A stretch of DNA of 64,000 nucleotides. Origin: Hymenobacter aranciens. Its GTDB lineage: Bacteria > Bacteroidota > Bacteroidia > Cytophagales > Hymenobacteraceae. This document shows positions 1 to 8,881 of the stretch, in pieces. The translations under genes and the position numbers were made by a program. The notes beneath the pieces are model-generated. The model saw only the letters and a program-made list of their open reading frames with translations, ran no database searches and was not told the DNA's origin. Within the stretch, counting starts at the first letter, position 1. Every line of letters starts with the position of its first letter. The stretch covers positions 186,001 to 250,000 of the forward strand of contig NZ_JAUQSY010000004.1 in the NCBI RefSeq assembly GCF_030580865.1. The letters are read 5' to 3'.

Positions 1-51
1 CGCCTCGTGGTGAATGGTGTGGTGCTGACCCGCCCGCTGAGCGTGCAATAA
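1..51 (+). CDS. C-terminal end of a truncated upstream gene
   Basis: The first 17 codons of the window stay open and end in TAA at 49-51. The visible peptide starts RLVVNGV and ends PLSVQ. A short run like RLVV close to a protein end is also seen in the T9SS sorting tails of other proteins in this window, so this may be the end of another secreted T9SS cargo. Too little is present to name it. A strong hairpin follows directly, consistent with a gene end. Confidence 0.5.
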   Translation, partial: RLVVNGVVLTRPLSVQ

Positions 52-63
52 ACTACTTGATAA

Positions 64-100
64 CGAGAGGCTGGGGCGTTTGCTTCAGCCTCTCGCTTTT
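64..100 (+). terminator. Hairpin terminator after the truncated gene
   Basis: A perfect 10-bp stem (64-73 with 86-95), a 12-nt loop and then CTTTT lie 12 bp after the stop codon at 51. The layout fits an intrinsic terminator. Confidence 0.7.
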
Positions 101-204
101 CAGGAATTCGGCAGTCGGGACCCAGGCCAGAAAGTGGGGAATTACATCTGAATGGCTTGATTTCCGGCTGCCGATTTGCGGAGCCCTGATTTACACTGTG
201 CTAC

Positions 205-226
205 AACCGCCTTCGGGGCGGTTTTG
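205..226 (+). terminator. Second hairpin upstream of the giant repeat protein
   Basis: A 7-bp stem (205-211 with 217-223) with loop TTCGG, followed by only a few T. It sits 66 bp before the next start codon. It may be a weak terminator or a 5' leader structure of the next gene. Confidence 0.4.
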
Positions 227-291
227 GTGGTTTAGTATGCTTGCTACTGCTTTCATTCTCACTTCTTCAACAATTCCCACCCTTCACTCTT

Positions 292-3200
292 ATGAAAAGA
301 GGATTACTCACGGGCCTGCTGCTGGCTCTGGGAGTCGTTTCGGCCAAGGCCCAGACCTTGTACGACGACTTCGAAACCACACCGGGCAGCACCCGCCTGG
401 TGACGTACCGGCCCACTACGGGTGGCACGCTGATTCAAAATCAGATGAATCCGGGCGCCAATGCCGTAAACATGAGCTCAACCGTGGCGCGCTACACCCG
501 CGCTGCCACTGACTTCGACAACTTCGATATCGAGACGCCGCGCCCGATGGCCGATGTGACGCCGTACATTACTGGCATCAAGCATATGACGATGAAGTTC
601 TACTCACCGGCTGCGGGCACGCAGGTGATGCTGGTGTTGCAGAATAAAGCCAAAAACCGCTCGGCCGGCTATCCGGCCGGCAAATACCTGGGCGAATTCA
701 AGGCAACCACCAGCCTGACCAACGCCTGGCAAACCCTGACATTTACATTCAACTCGGTTGACGCCAATAACTTTGACGCCACCGTGACGGCCACCACGAT
801 TGACGAAATCACGGTGCTGATTGCGCCGGCCACTACCGGCACCGGCACCTACCATTTCGACGACATCAACGGCCCAGAGCTGTCGTCGGGCACGGGCACG
901 CCCACGGCCGCCCCGGCCGTCACGCAGCTCTTCGATGACTTTGATGCCACGCGCAAGCTGAGCTACCCGGGCGCGGGCGCCGTATTCACGCCGGGCCTAA
1001 CGGCCCCGGCCGGCAATAGCACCGTGGTGGGCCGCTATGTGCGCGGCGCCGACGCCTACGACCAGCTCCAGATGGCCCCGGCCAACGCCACCTTCTTCGA
1101 CGACGTGAGCGGCTTTGCCTCCGCCACGGCCACGGTGAAGCCCTCGCTCAAGTTCTATAACCCCACGGCCGCCGCCATTCCCGTCCGGCTCATCTTCGCC
1201 AACAACGCCCTGCGCGGCAACAACGCGTACTCGACCGGCAATACCGGCATCGCCGGCACCCACTCGGTGTACACGGCCACGACGAGCGCTGCCGCCGGCT
1301 GGCAAACGCTGACCTTTACCTACCAGACTGGCCCCAACGCTGGCGCCTACGACGCCAGCGTGAAAAGCACGGCTATCGACCGCGTGCTGCTGCAAATCAA
1401 CCCCGGCGCCGGCGTTGGCAACCAGTATCATATTGACGACATTACGCTGCCCGCCGCTACCATTCCCGTGGCGAAGCTCTATGAGAACTTCCGGGATGTG
1501 CGTAGCCTGAGCTACGTCGGCGGCGACGGCGTGCTGACGCAGAGCGCCGCCAACCCCAGCACCACCGGCAGCAACCCCAACCCCACTGTGGGCAAGTACG
1601 ACCGCTCGGCCAATATGTACGACGCATTCTACGTGAAGCTGCCCACGGGTGCCGTGGCCGACGACGTGACCGATTTCTTCAATGGCACGCGCAAAATGAC
1701 CATGAAGGTGTACAGCCCGCGCCCGGCCGGCGCCATCGTCACCATTTACATGCTCGACAACACGGCCACCGGCAACAACTACCCCAACGGCCGCGACGCT
1801 TATTACCAAGCCACTACCACCAAGCAAAACGAGTGGGAAACGCTGACCTTCACGCTGACTACCCGCCTGGGCGCGGGCGTGGCGCAGCAGCGCAACATCA
1901 ACGGCTTCGGCATTCAGCTCGGCGATAACAGTACCGCCACCGGCACCTGGTACTTCGACCAGTTCTACGGCCCCAACTTCACCATTGCCCCCGGCACGCT
2001 CTACGACAACTTCGAGAATACCCGCCAGCTGACCTACACCGCCGCCACCGGCGGCACGCTCAATGCCAGCTACACCAACCCGGCCGTGTTTGACGAGAAC
2101 TACAGCGCCACCGTGGGCCACTACACCCGCTCGGCTAACGCCACCGATGTGCTGCTGGCCCGCGCCACCGGCAAGCAGCTCGACGACGTGAGCAGCTACG
2201 TCAGCGGCACGAATTCCTTCTACCTGAAGGTGTTCAGCAAAACCATTGGTACGCCCGTGCGGCTGCTGCTGCAAAATGCCGCGAAGGCCGGCTCGACGGG
2301 CACGTCCACCGGCACGCACTCGGTGTTCCAGGCCAACACCACCAAGTCCAACCAGTGGGAAACGCTGCGCTTTACCTACCAGGCCGGCGGCAGCACCGAC
2401 GGCACCGTGACGGCCACGCAGGTCGACCAGCTGGCCTTGCTGTTCAACCCCGGCTCGACCGCAGGCGGCCAGACCTTCGACTTCGACTTCTTCGTGGGTC
2501 AGAGCCTCATCACGGCCACCGCGCCACCGGCCGGCACCGCCATTACGCAGCTCTACGACGACTTCGAGAACACCCGCCAGCTGACGCTCAAGCAAGTGGA
2601 TGGCGCCTTCACGCCGGGCACGGGCAACCCCGCCTTCGGCGCTGGTAACTCCAGCATCGTGGTCGGCCGCTACGTGCGCTCGGCCAACCCCTACGACACC
2701 TTTGAAATGGCCCCGGCTAACGCCACCTTCTTCAACGACGTGACGGGCTTTGCCTCGCCCACGGCTACGGTGAAGGCTACCATGAAAATCTACAGCACCG
2801 TGGCCGGTACCGCCCAGCTCGTGTTTGCCAACGCGGCCACCACCACCGGCGGCAACTACCCCACCGGCCGTCACTCCATCTACACCGCACCCATAACGGC
2901 GGCGGGCTGGCAAACCCTGACTTTCACGTACCAGCTGACGCCTGACGCCAGCGTGAAGGGCACGGCCGTCGACCGCATCCAGCTGCAGCTGACGCCCGGT
3001 ACCGGCGCTACGGGCACCTACTATTTCGACGATATCACGCTGCCCGCCACCACTATGCCGGTGGCCCGGCTCTACGAGAACTTCAATGATGTGCGCGAGC
3101 TGACCTACGGCGCCGGCGACGGCGTGCTGACGCAGAATTTCGCCAACCCCAGCACCACCGGCACCAACGCCAACCCGCTGGTGGGCAAATACGTGCGCAG

Positions 3201-5970
3201 CGCCGTGGCCTATGATACGTTCTACGCCAACTACCCGGCCGGCGCCACGGCCGACGACATTTCGGACTTCGTGAGCGGCAGCCGCAAGATGACCATGAAG
3301 GTGTACGCGCCCGCTGCGGGCCGCCCCGTGACCATTACCCTGCTCGACGCCACGGCCACACCCACGAACTACCCCACCGGCCGCAACTCGTTCTACACCG
3401 CCACCACGACGGTAGCCAACGCCTGGGAAACCCTGACCTTCAACTTTGCGGGCACGCCCACCGGCGGCGTGAACCCGGTGAAGAACATTTCGGGCATCAA
3501 CATTCAGTTTGACGGCGGCAACGGCGCGGCCAGCACCTGGTATTTCGACCAGCTCTACGGCCCGAACTTTACCGCGGCCCCCGGCGCCCTCTACGACAAC
3601 TTCGAAACCGTGCGCGAGATGACCTACGTGCCCGACGGCACCCTGACGCAGAACTTCGCCAATCCCTCGGTGTTCGGAGCCAACTACAGCCCCACGGTGG
3701 CTCGCTACCAGCGCGCCGCCACGGCCAACGCCGCCATCAAGATTACGCCCAACGGCGGCAAGCGCCTGACCAACGTGTCGGCCTACGCGAGCACCACGGC
3801 CACCAAATTCTTCTATCTGAAGGTATTCAGTCAGCGTATCGGCACGCCGGTAGAGCTGCAGCTGCAAAACGCTGCGAAGGCTACCGGCGGCGCCAACGGC
3901 GTCCAGTCCATCTTCACCGCCACCACCACCAAGTCGAACCAGTGGGAAACCCTGCAGTTTGCCTACCAGGCCGCCAACCCCGGCGTGACGACGGATGCCA
4001 CGGTGAGCGTCAACCAGGTTAACCAGCTGAGCCTGCGCTTTAACCCCGGCGACGCCGCAGCGGGCCAGATATATCACTTCGACTTCTTCGTGGGCCAGGA
4101 CCTGCTGCTGGCCACCGGCCTCACCTGGAATGGCAGCGTGAGCAGCGACTGGAACGACGGCGACAACTGGAGCGGCGGCACGGCCCCCGTGGCCGTGTCG
4201 GGTGCCCCGGCCACCATCCCCGGCGGCCTTTCGCGCTACCCGATTCTGACGGCCGGCAACACCTACGGCTCGCCCGACATCATCATCAACGCCGGCGGCA
4301 GCCTCACCCAGACGGGCGGCACGTTTAACCTGGCCAACGGCGTGACCAACAACGGCACCTACAACCAGACCGGCGGCATCACCAACCTGGCCGGCAATGG
4401 CAGCCACATCTTCGGCAACGGCAACCCGATGCTGTTCTACGACCTCAACGTGGGCACCGGCGGCATGGGCCTGCTGGGCGGCCCCAACGGTACCATCTCG
4501 GTGAAACACCGCATGGTGGTAGCCGGCCCCGTGACCATGAACGCCAGCGGCAAGCTCATTCTCCTCTCCGACGCCACCGGCACCGCCATGGTGGTAAACC
4601 GCGGCACGGGCTCGGTGACGGGCAACGTGGTCGTGCAGCGCTACATCGACCCCAGCCTGAACGCCGCCGAGGGCTACCGCCACCTCTCCTCGCCGGTGAA
4701 CGGCCAGACCGTAGCCAACCTGAAAACCACCACCGGCAGCGTGCCCGTGGTGAACCCGGCCTACAACACGGCCCCGGTGCCCTACACCGTGACGCCCTTC
4801 CCAACGGTATTCAGCTACGACGAAAGCCGCCTGACCAACGCCAACGCCACCACCAGCGGCTTCTTCTACGGCTGGAAATCGCCCGCCGCCACCACCGAGG
4901 CCCTCACCAACGGGCTGGGCTACACCGTGAACATGGCGCCCGGCACCGTGACCTTCACCGGCCCGCTGCACACCGGCACCTACACCGTGCCTCTGACCCG
5001 CGGCGCGACGGCCAACTCAGGCTGGGCCCTGCTCGGCAACCCCTACCCCGGCCCCATCAACTGGGACAGCCTGGCCCGCCCCGCTGGCGTGGAAAACGCG
5101 CTCTACACTTTCCGCTCCAACAGCCAGTACGGCGGCGCTTACCAAAGCTACGTGAACGGCGTCGGCCCCACCGGCTCCAACCTCGTGGCCATGGGCCAGG
5201 GCTTCTTCACCCGCGTGGTTAGCGGCTCCTCCACGATGACCTTCACCAACGCCGCCCGCATGGTGAGCTACGCCAACCCGGCGCAATACCGCAGCAGCAC
5301 CACGGCCGATGCCCGCCCGCGCCTCGACCTGGCCCTGACCGCCGCCAACGGCGCCAGCGACGTGCTCTACGTGTACCAGGAAACCGGTGCCACCACCGGC
5401 TTCGACAGCCACTTCGACGCCCTGAAAGTGACCCTCAACGGCGGCCAGCAGCCCACGCTGTACCAGCAGGCCGGCACCGAGAGCTTCAGCATCCAGGGCC
5501 TGCCCGCCGGGCAGCAGCCCGTGACGATGGCCCTGGGCGTGGATGTGCCGGTGGCCGGCACCTTCACCTTCACGGCCGAGCAGCTGGCCAACTTCCCCGG
5601 CAATGCTAGCGTGCTACTCGAAGACACCCAGACCAACACCTGGCACGACCTGCGCAACGGCAGCTACGCCGTGACCCTGCCGCAGGGCCTGCACGCCACG
5701 CGCTTCGTGCTGCACCTCTACTCGCAGCGCGCCCTGGCCACGGCCGGCCCCCGCGCCGCCACGGCCCTGCTGGCCTACCCCAACCCGGCCACGGCCGGCA
5801 CGGTGGTGCGCCTCACCAACGCCACCGCTACCGGCGAAGTGCTGAACATCACCGGTCAGGTGGTGGGCACCTTTGCCAATGGCAAAGTGGCCACCGCCGG
5901 CCTCGCTGCCGGCGTGTACATGCTGCGTAATGCCGCCACCGGCGAACGCAGCAAACTCGTGGTTCAGTAA
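292..5970 (+). CDS. Giant secreted repeat protein with T9SS sorting tail
   Basis: A protein of 1892 residues, started at the ATG at 292 because a clear signal peptide follows (MKRGLLTG...VSAKAQ). Seven repeats of about 175-190 residues come next. Each opens with L-(Y/F)-(D/E)-(D/N)-F and ends with a YHFDD/YYFDD/YFDQ-type motif, which looks like a jelly-roll carbohydrate-binding fold. A WNG...DWNDGDNW segment starts near 4125, then a long C-terminal region and a type-A T9SS tail (AYPNPA, GVYMLR, KLVVQ). Family knowledge: such proteins are exported by T9SS and attached to the cell surface or released. I infer a surface polysaccharide-binding or adhesin role because it lies beside the alginate genes; the ligand is unknown. 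The C-terminal region resembles that of the protein at 22539-27098. Confidence 0.85.
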   Translation: MKRGLLTGLLLALGVVSAKAQTLYDDFETTPGSTRLVTYRPTTGGTLIQNQMNPGANAVNMSSTVARYTRAATDFDNFDIETPRPMADVTPYITGIKHMTMKFYSPAAGTQVMLVLQNKAKNRSAGYPAGKYLGEFKATTSLTNAWQTLTFTFNSVDANNFDATVTATTIDEITVLIAPATTGTGTYHFDDINGPELSSGTGTPTAAPAVTQLFDDFDATRKLSYPGAGAVFTPGLTAPAGNSTVVGRYVRGADAYDQLQMAPANATFFDDVSGFASATATVKPSLKFYNPTAAAIPVRLIFANNALRGNNAYSTGNTGIAGTHSVYTATTSAAAGWQTLTFTYQTGPNAGAYDASVKSTAIDRVLLQINPGAGVGNQYHIDDITLPAATIPVAKLYENFRDVRSLSYVGGDGVLTQSAANPSTTGSNPNPTVGKYDRSANMYDAFYVKLPTGAVADDVTDFFNGTRKMTMKVYSPRPAGAIVTIYMLDNTATGNNYPNGRDAYYQATTTKQNEWETLTFTLTTRLGAGVAQQRNINGFGIQLGDNSTATGTWYFDQFYGPNFTIAPGTLYDNFENTRQLTYTAATGGTLNASYTNPAVFDENYSATVGHYTRSANATDVLLARATGKQLDDVSSYVSGTNSFYLKVFSKTIGTPVRLLLQNAAKAGSTGTSTGTHSVFQANTTKSNQWETLRFTYQAGGSTDGTVTATQVDQLALLFNPGSTAGGQTFDFDFFVGQSLITATAPPAGTAITQLYDDFENTRQLTLKQVDGAFTPGTGNPAFGAGNSSIVVGRYVRSANPYDTFEMAPANATFFNDVTGFASPTATVKATMKIYSTVAGTAQLVFANAATTTGGNYPTGRHSIYTAPITAAGWQTLTFTYQLTPDASVKGTAVDRIQLQLTPGTGATGTYYFDDITLPATTMPVARLYENFNDVRELTYGAGDGVLTQNFANPSTTGTNANPLVGKYVRSAVAYDTFYANYPAGATADDISDFVSGSRKMTMKVYAPAAGRPVTITLLDATATPTNYPTGRNSFYTATTTVANAWETLTFNFAGTPTGGVNPVKNISGINIQFDGGNGAASTWYFDQLYGPNFTAAPGALYDNFETVREMTYVPDGTLTQNFANPSVFGANYSPTVARYQRAATANAAIKITPNGGKRLTNVSAYASTTATKFFYLKVFSQRIGTPVELQLQNAAKATGGANGVQSIFTATTTKSNQWETLQFAYQAANPGVTTDATVSVNQVNQLSLRFNPGDAAAGQIYHFDFFVGQDLLLATGLTWNGSVSSDWNDGDNWSGGTAPVAVSGAPATIPGGLSRYPILTAGNTYGSPDIIINAGGSLTQTGGTFNLANGVTNNGTYNQTGGITNLAGNGSHIFGNGNPMLFYDLNVGTGGMGLLGGPNGTISVKHRMVVAGPVTMNASGKLILLSDATGTAMVVNRGTGSVTGNVVVQRYIDPSLNAAEGYRHLSSPVNGQTVANLKTTTGSVPVVNPAYNTAPVPYTVTPFPTVFSYDESRLTNANATTSGFFYGWKSPAATTEALTNGLGYTVNMAPGTVTFTGPLHTGTYTVPLTRGATANSGWALLGNPYPGPINWDSLARPAGVENALYTFRSNSQYGGAYQSYVNGVGPTGSNLVAMGQGFFTRVVSGSSTMTFTNAARMVSYANPAQYRSSTTADARPRLDLALTAANGASDVLYVYQETGATTGFDSHFDALKVTLNGGQQPTLYQQAGTESFSIQGLPAGQQPVTMALGVDVPVAGTFTFTAEQLANFPGNASVLLEDTQTNTWHDLRNGSYAVTLPQGLHATRFVLHLYSQRALATAGPRAATALLAYPNPATAGTVVRLTNATATGEVLNITGQVVGTFANGKVATAGLAAGVYMLRNAATGERSKLVVQ
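358..4115 (+). repeat. Seven tandem domain repeats in A-B-C-A-B-C-A order
   Basis: Repeat units start near 358, 928, 1477, 1999, 2551, 3070 and 3589. Units 1, 4 and 7 resemble each other (LQN-AK, a long TTKSNQWETL-like stretch). Units 2 and 5 share APANATFF and AGWQTLTFTY. Units 3 and 6 share YENF, NPSTTG and KMTMKVY. The array therefore grew by copying a three-domain block of about 1.6 kb, not by single-domain steps. Confidence 0.8.
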
Positions 5971-6012
5971 ACGACTGCGGCCGGTGCGCCGGCTGGTAGT
6001 CAAATTCTTGTG

Positions 6013-6048
6013 TTGGGGCGGCGTGCAGGCGCCGCCCCAATTTTTTTT
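6013..6048 (+). terminator. Strong intrinsic terminator after the giant repeat gene
   Basis: An 11-bp GC-rich stem (6013-6023 with 6030-6040) is followed by eight T (6041-6048). It lies 43 bp after the stop at 5970 and only 20 bp before the next start codon. Confidence 0.85.
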
Positions 6049-6068
6049 ACCCTTTCAACCTTTCTTTC

Positions 6069-7373
6069 GTGGCCTTCGCAGCTCCTCAATCTCCTCCTAT
6101 TGGCGCCGCCCCTACCGAGGGCGGCCTCGCCCCGCGCTACACCTCGGCGCTGGCTTCGCTCACGGTGCTGTTTTTCATGATGGGGTTTATTACCTGTCTG
6201 AACGACATCCTGATTCCCTACCTCAAGGGGCTTTTCACCCTGAGCTATACCAAGGTTAACCTGGTCAACTCCTGCTTTTTCGGGGCTTACCTGATAATGG
6301 GTATTCCGGCCGGGCAGGTGGTGAAGCGCCTGGGCTACAAGCGTGGCATGCTGCTGGGCTTTCTGGTGGCGGCGCTGGGCTGCTTCCTGTTTTTCCCGGC
6401 CGCCGAAAGCCGCACCTTCGAGCTGTTCTTGGGGGCGCTGTTCGTGCTGGCCACGGGCGTGGTGATGCTGCAGGTGGCCGGCAACCCCTACGTGGCGGTG
6501 CTCGGGCCGCCTGAGTCGGCCTCGGCCCGCCTAACCCTCACGCAGGCCTTCAACTCGCTGGCCACGGCCATTGCGCCGCCGCTGGGCTCGGCCCTCATTC
6601 TCTCGCACTTACCCGACCTCAAGAAGCTGTCGGCCGCCCAGGCCGCCGCGCTCGATGTGTCGTCGGTGCAGTCGCTGTACCTGGGTATCGGCGTGGCGCT
6701 CATTCTCATCAGTGCCCTGCTGTACTTCATGAAGCTGCCCCAGATTCAGCACGCCCCGGCCGAGGCCGGCGACACCAGCAACGCCTGGAGCTACCGCCAC
6801 CTACTCATGGGCTTGGTGGGCATTTTCACTTACGTGGGCGCCGAGGTCGCCATCGGCTCGCACATCGTGAGCTACCTCAACCAGCCCGAAGTAATGAACA
6901 TGAGCGCCCAGACGGCCGGCTACCAGGTCGGCTTCTACTGGCTCGGGGCTATGGTGGGCCGCTTCATCGGCGCCGCGGTGCTGAGTAAGTTCCGGGCGGG
7001 CCGGGTGCTGGCTTTCAATGCTGTTGGGGCCGTGGTGCTGTTGCTTATTTCCATCAATACCAGCGGTTCCATAGCCATGTGGAGCATCCTGGCTGTGGGT
7101 TTGATGAACTCCATTATGTTCCCCACCATCTTCACGCTGGCCGTGCACGGCCTGGGCCGCCACACCGAAGAAGCCTCGGGCCTGCTGTCGGCCGCCATCG
7201 TGGGCGGGGCCATCATTCCGCCACTGTTCGGCATGATTGCCGACAGCCAGAGCGGCGGGGGCGGCGTGCACGCGCTGCGCCTAGCCTTCGTGCTACCAGT
7301 CATCTGCTACGCCTACATTGCCTGGTACGGCCTGCGCGGCTCGCGGCCAGCGGGACCGGGTTACGCGAGCTAG
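6069..7373 (+). CDS. FucP/GluP-type MFS sugar permease
   Basis: A 434-residue inner-membrane transporter with about 12 hydrophobic segments. The first helix contains FFMMGFITCLNDILIPYLK, the usual opening of the FHS (fucose:H+ symporter) branch of MFS, with GYKRGM in the loop after helix 2 and NPYVAVLGP in the middle. The start is GTG at 6069; later ATGs near 6177 would cut into helix 1. It probably brings a monosaccharide or uronate across the inner membrane. The substrate cannot be read from the sequence, and the flanking alginate genes are the only hint. It begins 20 bp after a strong terminator and converges on the LacI-type gene, so its transcription source is unclear. Confidence 0.85.
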   Translation: MAFAAPQSPPIGAAPTEGGLAPRYTSALASLTVLFFMMGFITCLNDILIPYLKGLFTLSYTKVNLVNSCFFGAYLIMGIPAGQVVKRLGYKRGMLLGFLVAALGCFLFFPAAESRTFELFLGALFVLATGVVMLQVAGNPYVAVLGPPESASARLTLTQAFNSLATAIAPPLGSALILSHLPDLKKLSAAQAAALDVSSVQSLYLGIGVALILISALLYFMKLPQIQHAPAEAGDTSNAWSYRHLLMGLVGIFTYVGAEVAIGSHIVSYLNQPEVMNMSAQTAGYQVGFYWLGAMVGRFIGAAVLSKFRAGRVLAFNAVGAVVLLLISINTSGSIAMWSILAVGLMNSIMFPTIFTLAVHGLGRHTEEASGLLSAAIVGGAIIPPLFGMIADSQSGGGGVHALRLAFVLPVICYAYIAWYGLRGSRPAGPGYAS

Positions 7374-7389
7374 CAATCTAGTTTTCAGC

Positions 7390-7433
7390 AAAAAAGAAGG
7401 CAGTGGTCGGAACGACCACTGCCTTCTTTTTTT
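7390..7433. terminator. Bidirectional terminator between MFS and LacI genes
   Basis: A perfect 20-bp stem (7390-7409 with 7413-7432) with A-rich and T-rich outer ends and a 3-nt loop. It serves both convergent genes. Confidence 0.9.
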
Positions 7434-7456
7434 TGGAGCTTGCGGGGCCGTGCCTC

Positions 7457-8500
7457 TTACCCCCGCCGCAGCAGCGACGACTCCCGCACCACCAGCGTGG
7501 GCTTGAGCACCACGGTTTGCGGGGGCAGGCTCTGGTCGCTGTTCAGCATTTCGATGAACAGTTGGGCCGCCACCTTGCCCATGTCGAAGGCCGGCTGGGC
7601 CACGCTCGACACGCTGGGCGTGAGCAGACTCATCACCGGCTCATCGTTGAAACCCACCAGCGCCACCTCCTCGGGCACCCGCACGCCGCGCTCGCGCAAG
7701 GCCAGCAGGGCGCCCACGGCCAGCCGGTCGCTCATGGCGAAGATGGCGTCGGGGCGCGGCTGCAGGTCCAGCAATTGCAGGGTGGCGCGGTAGGCGTGCT
7801 CGCGGTCGAATTCACCGTGCGTTATCAGTTCCTCGATGATGGGCAGGCCGTGCGCGCGCAGCGTGGCGAGGTAGCCCTCCTGCCGCTGGTTGCTGATGAA
7901 CAGGCTGGCCGGCCCACCCAGGAAAGCAATGCGTCGGCAGCCCTGCTCGATGAGGTGCCCTACGGCCTGCACGGCCCCGTCCTTGTTGTCGAGCACCACC
8001 TTCGAGGCCTCCAAATCGGTACCCACGCGGTCGAAAAACACCATCGGCAAGCCGCGCAGCAGCAGCCGCCGGAAGTGGTCGACGTTACTCGTGGCGCTCG
8101 ACAGCGACACGATGAGGCCATCGACGCGGGTGTTGACGAGGCGCTGGGTATTGGTGATTTCGCGGCCGTACGACTCGTTCGACTGGCAGGTGAGCACGGT
8201 GTAGCCGGCTTCCAGCGCCATCTCGTCGATGCCGCGCACGGCGGTGGCGAAGAAGTAATCGAGGTTGGGCACGATGACGCCGATGCTGTGCGCATGCTTG
8301 GTTACCAGACTCAGGGCCACCTGGTTGGGCTGGTAGTCGAGCTGTTCGGCCATCTGCAGCACGGCCTGGCGGGTGGCCGGGTTCACGTCGGGGAAGTCGC
8401 GCATGGCCCGCGACACGGTGGAGATGGAAATGCCCAGCTCGCGGGCAACGTCCTTGATGGTGGCAGGCCGGGCGGAGTGGCTGCGGCTGTGGGGAGGCAT
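7457..8500 (-). CDS. LacI/GalR-family regulator, probably of the alginate locus
   Basis: A 347-residue protein with an N-terminal LacI helix-turn-helix (residues about 14-35: TIKDVA, GISISTVSR) and hinge, then a periplasmic-binding-protein-like effector domain (SIGVIVPNL, VDGLIV, FFDR, AFLGG). It is divergent from the PL6 gene, with 381 bp between them. An 18-bp CG-centred palindrome of the kind bound by LacI dimers lies in that gap at 8722-8739. A second copy with one mismatch lies at 29271-29288. I infer that this protein binds both and responds to an alginate breakdown product. The effector and the sign of control are not known. Confidence 0.92.
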   Translation of the reverse strand: MPPHSRSHSARPATIKDVARELGISISTVSRAMRDFPDVNPATRQAVLQMAEQLDYQPNQVALSLVTKHAHSIGVIVPNLDYFFATAVRGIDEMALEAGYTVLTCQSNESYGREITNTQRLVNTRVDGLIVSLSSATSNVDHFRRLLLRGLPMVFFDRVGTDLEASKVVLDNKDGAVQAVGHLIEQGCRRIAFLGGPASLFISNQRQEGYLATLRAHGLPIIEELITHGEFDREHAYRATLQLLDLQPRPDAIFAMSDRLAVGALLALRERGVRVPEEVALVGFNDEPVMSLLTPSVSSVAQPAFDMGKVAAQLFIEMLNSDQSLPPQTVVLKPTLVVRESSLLRRG

Positions 8501-8721
8501 AAGGGACAGCGGTGAGCGAAAGGTGGATAATGCGGCGAAGGCGCCAGGCCGAAAGTTAGGCCAATGTTACTTTGAAACGCCGTTTGGGCTCCGGAATCGG
8601 TTGCGGCGGGCTTTTTGTAATGGCCCCAAACGGCCCTGGCAGCCCGTTTTCGAGAACCCCAAACCGGGCTCGGCAATTTAATTTTTCTGCGAGAACAACA
8701 ATTTACGCAATCGATGCCGGC

Positions 8722-8739
8722 AACGTTACCGGTAACGTT
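8722..8739. promoter_or_regulatory. Predicted LacI-family operator, copy 1
   Basis: AACGTTACCGGTAACGTT is a perfect 18-bp palindrome with the central CG step typical of LacI-family operators. It lies between the regulator and the PL6 operon and recurs with one mismatch at 29271-29288. Its centre is about 60 bp upstream of the predicted -33 box. Confidence 0.8.
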
Positions 8740-8790
8740 TTTCAGTTGCAATTTACGACGAAATACGGCTCCTGACGGCTGCCTGCAGCC

Positions 8791-8821
8791 TTGTTTTCGG
8801 ATAATAGTCCGTTTACATTTG
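8791..8821 (+). promoter_or_regulatory. Predicted promoter of the alginate operon
   Basis: TTG (8791-8793), 20 nt, then TACATTTG (8814-8821) matches the Bacteroidota primary-sigma consensus TTG-N19/20-TANNTTTG. Transcription would start near 8828, about 54 nt before the PL6 start codon. Confidence 0.65.
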
Positions 8822-8881
8822 AAGCAAGGATACCCCATCCGCCACCCTCTCCCCACTCCCACCCAATAGCACAAAACCCAG

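Larger units (their letters stand above)
8501..8881. other. Divergent control region of the alginate operon
   Basis: A 381-bp gap between the LacI gene (minus) and the PL6 gene (plus). It holds a palindromic operator (8722-8739) and a Bacteroidota promoter match (8791-8821). The first 180 bp next to the LacI gene show no further pattern I can support, and no clear -7 box for the LacI gene was found. Confidence 0.7.

Noticed and set aside
997..4971. 1324-codon open frame on the minus strand
   Set aside because: It lies wholly antisense to the seven-repeat T9SS gene. It has the His/Gly/Val/Ala-rich look of a GC-rich shadow frame, no recognisable domain, and only exists because the sense gene is repetitive.
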